NCBI GenBank assembly: GCA_963792365.1
Contig: CAWBVW010000005.1
Span: forward strand, 124,001 to 188,000
Source: JAOUGY01 sp963792365
GTDB lineage: Bacteria; Actinomycetota; Acidimicrobiia; Spongiisociales; ZC4RG35
Direction: 5' to 3'
DNA: 64,000 bases
The notes beneath the pieces were generated by a model that was not told the origin of the DNA, searched no databases, and was given only the letters and a program-made list of their open reading frames with translations. Every line of letters starts with the position of its first letter. Position 1 is the stretch's first letter. A program made the translations under genes and the position numbers. Positions 59,703 to 64,000 of this stretch are shown in pieces.

Positions 59703-61693
59703 GGAAGCTGATCCTCCTCGGTGATGGATACGCCGTACAGACGAATCGGTGCCTCCCGCGTCTCGCTTGGCGGACCTGAGATGGTCTCCTGGATGAACGT
59801 GAGCAACCCTTCGAATTCCCAGTCCGCATCGGTGCCGAGCAGATCAGGGTCAGCGGCCACGAGTGTGATGGGCTCGAACGGCGCCAACGCAATGGTGTCG
59901 AGAGCCTCCGCCGAAATCGCGGCTACTGGTACGCCGCACCAGAGTCGGAGCGGCTGCAGCAAGAACGTCGACATCGGGAACTCCGAATCCACGAGCAGGA
60001 TCGGATCGTGGCCGATCTCCGCGCACAGCTCCGCGAAGAGTTCCACGGAGCCTTCACCGTCGGTGACGGAAGCCAGAGGGATTGTCGTCGGGACCGGCGA
60101 CAGAACGAGCGCGAATGAGGCAAGGCCGATCGCCCAAGTGCGCAAAGGCGGCTCAACTGCGCGCCGTACCACGTCCACGGACGCCCAAGCGAGGGCGATC
60201 AAGAGTGGCAACGAAACGGGGAGAAACCTGCGCATGACCCAAATGTGATCGGGATTGGCGCTTGGCTTCAACAAGTAGAGGAGAGTCGGGAGTGCACACG
60301 TGAGGACCAGCAGACGAGCGACCGGCCGCGACATCCACCGACTGCGGACTGCTCCAATGATCGCGATGGACAACGCTGCGATCACGGTGACAGGGCCTAG
60401 ATACCACACCTGCCACCAGGCCGAGAACTCGACATAGTCTCGACCGGTTCCCGTGAGCAAGCCTTCTCGAGCCTCCATGCCTGGGAGCCCGTAGCTTCCA
60501 CCGTACGAGGGGAACATCCAAGGGCGGATGGCGAAAACGAACAAAGCGAAAGCCCCCAGGACTCCTGCAACAAAGAGGTGCCCGCCTCGCTCGTGCGCTG
60601 CCATCCATAGGCCAATCGACCGCCACAGGCGGGAAAAGATCGGAGACGCCAGTACCCGCGCTCCGAGGGACGCCACCAGCAGCAGCATGATCTGTGATCG
60701 GTGGAACTGCAGATAAGGCAGTGAAAAGACGAAGAGGTCGAGGACTCCGATGAGGGCAACCCCGAAGAAGCCGGTCCAGATTTGTCGCGTGACCAGCCGC
60801 TCCCCATCGTCGGAGAAGACAGCGTCCGTCGCGACTGCAACAGCAATCGCGACGCCGATCACCCATCCATCGATCCTCACGACCGCGCCGACACCGAACG
60901 CAGCCCCCGCGAGCAGCGCCACGCGCCGATCTGATCTGCGGATTGCCTCCTGCGCCAACCATATTCCCCCGAGCACAGCCAACAACGCCGCTGGCTCGGT
61001 GAACGACGAGCGTGAGTAGTAGACCATCGGAAGAGTGAGGGCGAGACTGATCGTTGCCCCGAGCGCGACCCACTGTGATAGCCACCGCCGGAGCGTGAGA
61101 AAGAACACCACAAGAGCCCCGGATCCGACGACGACGTTGGCCCAGTGCAGTGCGGAATCGCCGAATGCTCTGGCGAACACCGCCCATAGCGCCGGAACTG
61201 CGTGGAGAAACTGCTGGTAGAGGGTTCCGTCGTCGCGTAGGACGAAGCCCGGAGCCTCGAAGGTGAACACAGACACGTCGCCGAAGGGGGCGGTGACGAC
61301 TGTTGGCAGCAGCGAAGAATCGTTTACAAGACCCCTTGCGATGTTCAGATACGTTGCTCCATCTCGACCAGTCACGATCAACTCAGACGAGAAGACTCCG
61401 TTCCAGACGGCCCAGGCGAGCGTGCCCACGAAGAGAACAGACCAACAGAGCTTGGTCGTGCTCGACCCGAACACTGCAAATTCTCTCGGTGCGAATCGGA
61501 GCAGCAGGGCCGCGCCGGCAGCCGCAATAAGCGCCACGGAGATGACGGAGAGGATTCCAGCCATCGCAGACACCACACCACCAACCAGTGCTCCCAAGAG
61601 CACACCCAACATGACAAGACCCACTCGGGGTGAGTCCCATGCCTGGCCGATGCCGGCCGTGGGTTGAAGATGATCGGACACGCTCAATGACAT
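59699..61693 (-). CDS. GT-C-like integral membrane glycosyltransferase
   Basis: A 664-aa protein with about 12 membrane helices and a soluble C-terminal domain (about 560-664). The early loop VTGRDGATYLNIARGLVND has an acidic residue where GT-C enzymes place the catalytic Asp, and YYSRSSFTEPAALLAVLGGIW is typical of the family. These enzymes use polyprenyl-phosphate sugars. Together with the GtrB-like gene it may add a sugar to a surface glycan; the acceptor is unknown. Confidence 0.75.
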   Translation of the reverse strand: MSLSVSDHLQPTAGIGQAWDSPRVGLVMLGVLLGALVGGVVSAMAGILSVISVALIAAAGAALLLRFAPREFAVFGSSTTKLCWSVLFVGTLAWAVWNGVFSSELIVTGRDGATYLNIARGLVNDSSLLPTVVTAPFGDVSVFTFEAPGFVLRDDGTLYQQFLHAVPALWAVFARAFGDSALHWANVVVGSGALVVFFLTLRRWLSQWVALGATISLALTLPMVYYSRSSFTEPAALLAVLGGIWLAQEAIRRSDRRVALLAGAAFGVGAVVRIDGWVIGVAIAVAVATDAVFSDDGERLVTRQIWTGFFGVALIGVLDLFVFSLPYLQFHRSQIMLLLVASLGARVLASPIFSRLWRSIGLWMAAHERGGHLFVAGVLGAFALFVFAIRPWMFPSYGGSYGLPGMEAREGLLTGTGRDYVEFSAWWQVWYLGPVTVIAALSIAIIGAVRSRWMSRPVARLLVLTCALPTLLYLLKPSANPDHIWVMRRFLPVSLPLLIALAWASVDVVRRAVEPPLRTWAIGLASFALVLSPVPTTIPLASVTDGEGSVELFAELCAEIGHDPILLVDSEFPMSTFLLQPLRLWCGVPVAAISAEALDTIALAPFEPITLVAADPDLLGTDADWEFEGLLTFIQETISGPPSETREAPIRLYGVSITEEDQLP

Positions 61694-61769
61694 CTCATGA
61701 TCGGGCAGAGGGCGTCAATCTGCCCCGAGCTACGAATCGGCACGGAATTGCAACGGTTGACCGATTTGG

Positions 61770-63773
61770 TCAGCGCGCCTCCGCCACCTGCTTGAGCTCC
61801 CGCTTCAGCTCATTGATCTCGTCTCGGAGCCTGGCGGCGTACTCGAACCGTAGCTCCTTCGCCGCTTCGTGCATTTCGTCCTCCAGTGACAGGATCAGCC
61901 TCGTGAGGTCGTCGTCGGCCAGGTCGAGCGTCTTTCGAGCTACCTCCCCGGCACGGCGATCCGCGCGTGGTCCCTGTGACTGGACGAGCTCGAGGATGTC
62001 GGAGATCTGCTTTCGGATCGACTGGGGATCGATTCCGTGCTCTTCGTTGTATTCCCGCTGAAGTCGTCGACGGCGGTTGGTCTCATTGATCGCTCGTTGC
62101 ATCGAGTCGGTGACCTTGTCGGCGTACATGATCACCTGCCCGTCGACGTTGCGAGCTGCGCGTCCGATGATCTGAATGAGGGACGTCTCCGAGCGGAGGA
62201 AGCCCTCCTTGTCGGCGTCGAGGATGGCGACGAGCGACACTTCCGGAAGGTCGAGCCCTTCGCGAAGGAGGTTGATACCGACGAGAACGTCGAACTCCCC
62301 CAGCCGGAGATCTCGGAGGAGGGCCACGCGTTCCAGCGTGTCGATCTCGGAATGAAGGTATCGCGCCCGCACCCCCATTTCGAGCAGATAGTCCGTGAGG
62401 TCTTCGGCCATCTTCTTGGTGAGGGTGGTGACGAGCACTCGTTGCTCCTGAACGGCTCGCTCCCGGATCTCCCCGAGGAGATCGTCGATCTGTCGCTTCG
62501 TCGCGCGGACCATCACCTCTGGGTCCACCAGACCCGTGGGACGCACGATCTGTTCGACGACCTTGGTCGAATGCTCGCGTTCGAATGGCCCGGGGGTCGC
62601 AGACAGGAAGACGACCTGATTGGCCTTGTCCAGCCACTCGTCGAACCGGAGCGGGCGATTGTCCATCGCAGATGGCAGACGGAATCCGTGGTCGACGAGC
62701 ACGTCCTTGCGGCTTCGGTCGCCCTCGAACTGCCCCCCGATCTGAGGAATGGTGACGTGTGACTCGTCGATCACCGTCATGTAGTCGTCGGGAAAGTAGT
62801 CCAGCAGCGTGTACGGCGACTCCCCCGGGTTCCGGCCGTCGAGATGGCGGGAGTAGTTCTCGATGCCGGAGCAGAACCCGACTTCCCGCAGCATCTCGAG
62901 GTCGTACGCAGTTCGCATACGAAGGCGCTGGGCCTCGAGGAGCTTGTCCTTTCGCTCGAGCTCGGACAGACGATGCTCGAGCTCCTTCTCGATTCCTTCG
63001 ATGGCTCGTTCCATCCGGGCTCGCTCGGTCACGTAGTGACTGGCAGGGAAGATGAACAGCTCTTTCATCTCTTCGATCACCTCGCCGGTGATCGGGTCCA
63101 TCCGGAGAATTCGATCGATTTCGTCGCCGAAGAACTCGACTCTGGCGACGGTCTCTTCGTATGAGGGAAACACCTCGAGGGTGTCTCCCTTGACCCGGAA
63201 CTTGCCTCGTACGAGATTCATCTCGTTGCGCTCGTACTGGATGTCCACGAGACGGCGGAGCGCAGCCTGCATCGGGTACTCGACGCCCTGGACCAGGCGG
63301 AGCAATTGACCTTCGTACTGCTCGGGTGAGCCGAGGCCGTAGATGCAGGAGACGGATGCAACGATGATGACGTCCTTCCGAACCAACAGGGCCGAGGTGG
63401 CGGCATGCCGGAGCCGATCGATCTCGTCGTTGACGGTGGCATCCTTCTCGATGTACGTGTCGGTCTGGGGGATGTACGCCTCTGGCTGGTAGTAGTCGTA
63501 GTACGACACGAAGTACTCGACCCGGTTCTCGGGGAAGAACTGCCGGAACTCGTTGGCCAGCTGGGCCGCCAGCGCCTTGTTGGGAGCGATCACAATCGTG
63601 GGTCGCTGCACCTGTTCGATCGTCCACGCGATCGTGGCCGACTTGCCGGATCCCGTGATGCCGAGGAGCGTCTGGAAGCGCTCGCCGGCGTTGATTCCCT
63701 GGGCCAGTTCGGCGATGGCCTTCGGCTGGTCTCCCGACGGCTGGAACTCTGAGCGGACCCGGAACGGAGGCAT
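61770..63773 (-). CDS. uvrB: Excinuclease ABC subunit B
   Basis: UvrB is the helicase-fold damage verifier of nucleotide excision repair. The 667-aa protein has Walker A GITGSGKS, the beta-hairpin block YFVSYYDYYQPEAYIP, TVIDESHVTIPQIGG (Walker B region), INLLREGLDLPEVSLVAILD and QIIGRAARN, and a C-terminal UVR domain (YAARLRDEINELKREL) that binds UvrC. A LexA box lies 31 bases upstream. Confidence 0.97.
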   Translation of the reverse strand: MPPFRVRSEFQPSGDQPKAIAELAQGINAGERFQTLLGITGSGKSATIAWTIEQVQRPTIVIAPNKALAAQLANEFRQFFPENRVEYFVSYYDYYQPEAYIPQTDTYIEKDATVNDEIDRLRHAATSALLVRKDVIIVASVSCIYGLGSPEQYEGQLLRLVQGVEYPMQAALRRLVDIQYERNEMNLVRGKFRVKGDTLEVFPSYEETVARVEFFGDEIDRILRMDPITGEVIEEMKELFIFPASHYVTERARMERAIEGIEKELEHRLSELERKDKLLEAQRLRMRTAYDLEMLREVGFCSGIENYSRHLDGRNPGESPYTLLDYFPDDYMTVIDESHVTIPQIGGQFEGDRSRKDVLVDHGFRLPSAMDNRPLRFDEWLDKANQVVFLSATPGPFEREHSTKVVEQIVRPTGLVDPEVMVRATKRQIDDLLGEIRERAVQEQRVLVTTLTKKMAEDLTDYLLEMGVRARYLHSEIDTLERVALLRDLRLGEFDVLVGINLLREGLDLPEVSLVAILDADKEGFLRSETSLIQIIGRAARNVDGQVIMYADKVTDSMQRAINETNRRRRLQREYNEEHGIDPQSIRKQISDILELVQSQGPRADRRAGEVARKTLDLADDDLTRLILSLEDEMHEAAKELRFEYAARLRDEINELKRELKQVAEAR

Positions 63774-63803
63774 GCCCGAGAGTGTACCGTCCAGGTGTGA
63801 CAG

Positions 63804-63819
63804 TCGAACCGATGTTCGA
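63804..63819. promoter_or_regulatory. LexA (SOS) box upstream of uvrB
   Basis: TCGAACCGATGTTCGA is a 16-bp perfect palindrome with GAAC-N4-GTTC (63806-63817), matching the actinobacterial LexA site. It lies 31-46 bases before the uvrB ATG and abuts the coaE stop. Confidence 0.88.
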
Positions 63820-64000
63820 TCAGTGCTGAAGCACGCGCAGCTCGCTCCACAATTCGTCGACCTGGCGCTCGAGATCGTCTAGATCCCCATCGTTGTTCAC
63901 GACCAGATCGCCGTCGTGAACCCAATCCTCGGCAGCAGGCTGGGCCGCCATCCGCTGTTCGATCTCTTCGACGTCGAGACCTCTGTCGAGGAGCCGCTGC
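63820..64000 (-). CDS. coaE: Dephospho-CoA kinase, C-terminal part (cut by window edge)
   Basis: CoaE does the last step of CoA synthesis. The last about 60 residues are present: LLDRGLDVEEIEQRMAAQPA, then DWVHDGDLVVNNDGDLDDLE and a C-terminal helix. RMAxQ with the D-x-VI-xN-D/G-x-L pattern is the conserved CoaE C-terminus. coaE next to uvrB is a common actinobacterial order. Confidence 0.85.
   Translation of the reverse strand, partial: QRLLDRGLDVEEIEQRMAAQPAAEDWVHDGDLVVNNDGDLDDLERQVDELWSELRVLQH

Overview
The window is high-GC DNA from an actinobacterium (Actinomycetota). This is shown by a complete Pup-proteasome locus (pafA, prcA, prcB, pup, dop, mpa) next to pafB/pafC, helY and tatC/tatA-B; by a DUF4193 zinc-ribbon protein; and by the order HAD phosphatase - small ORF - tlyA - nadK - recN - pyrG - Nudix - xerD - scpA, which mycobacteria share. 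Several features (no mycolate genes, whiA missing from the uvrC-rapZ-yvcK-pgk block, a Pup that already ends in Glu) suggest a lineage outside Mycobacteriales, perhaps Acidimicrobiia; that placement is inference. Most genes lie on the minus strand in tight operons with 4-base ATGA or GTGA stop/start overlaps.

Layout. 0-10.1 kb: scpA (cut by the window edge), HD protein, DksA/TraR-type zinc protein, xerD, Nudix hydrolase, pyrG, an acyl-CoA synthetase/enoyl-CoA hydratase pair, recN, nadK, tlyA. 10.2-16.4 kb: a plus-strand rhomboid protease, then a seven-gene overlapping operon (DUF4193, DPM1-like glycosyltransferase, GNAT, Nudix, unknown, M20 peptidase, HAD phosphatase) and a diacylglycerol-kinase-like protein. 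16.4-29.5 kb: helY, tatC, tatB, a degenerate about 130-bp repeat, pafC, pafB and the Pup-proteasome genes. 29.6-35.4 kb: ferredoxin, trmI, a TtuA/TtuB-like tRNA thiolation pair, small membrane proteins, an MFS transporter, a phosphoesterase and an ABM-fold protein.

35.3-37.8 kb is the most interesting part. A two-gene operon encodes 2-phosphoglycerate kinase and cyclic 2,3-diphosphoglycerate synthetase, the known archaeal route to the K+-linked osmolyte/thermoprotectant cyclic 2,3-diphosphoglycerate. Its leader carries a clear c-di-AMP (ydaO/yuaA) riboswitch aptamer. A K+/osmotic second messenger would thus control synthesis of an anionic osmolyte known mainly from methanogens.

38.0-40.7 kb is a decayed accessory island: a charged helical ORF, an AbiEi/AbiEii (type IV toxin-antitoxin) pair broken by a nonsense codon and frameshifts, a 5'-degraded tRNA-Leu copy, and an intact tRNA-Leu(GAG). 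40.7-47.5 kb is central metabolism: secG, gpmA, tpiA, pgk, yvcK, rapZ, uvrC. 47.5-64 kb holds an HTTM-like membrane protein, a methyltransferase, uvrA, a surface-glycan cluster (methyltransferase, sulfotransferase, flippase, five glycosyltransferases), uvrB and the 3' end of coaE. uvrA and uvrB each have a LexA-type SOS box. Four genes between 44.8 and 54.1 kb (rapZ, uvrC, a methyltransferase, a sulfotransferase) are each split by a single frameshift, which may be assembly error.
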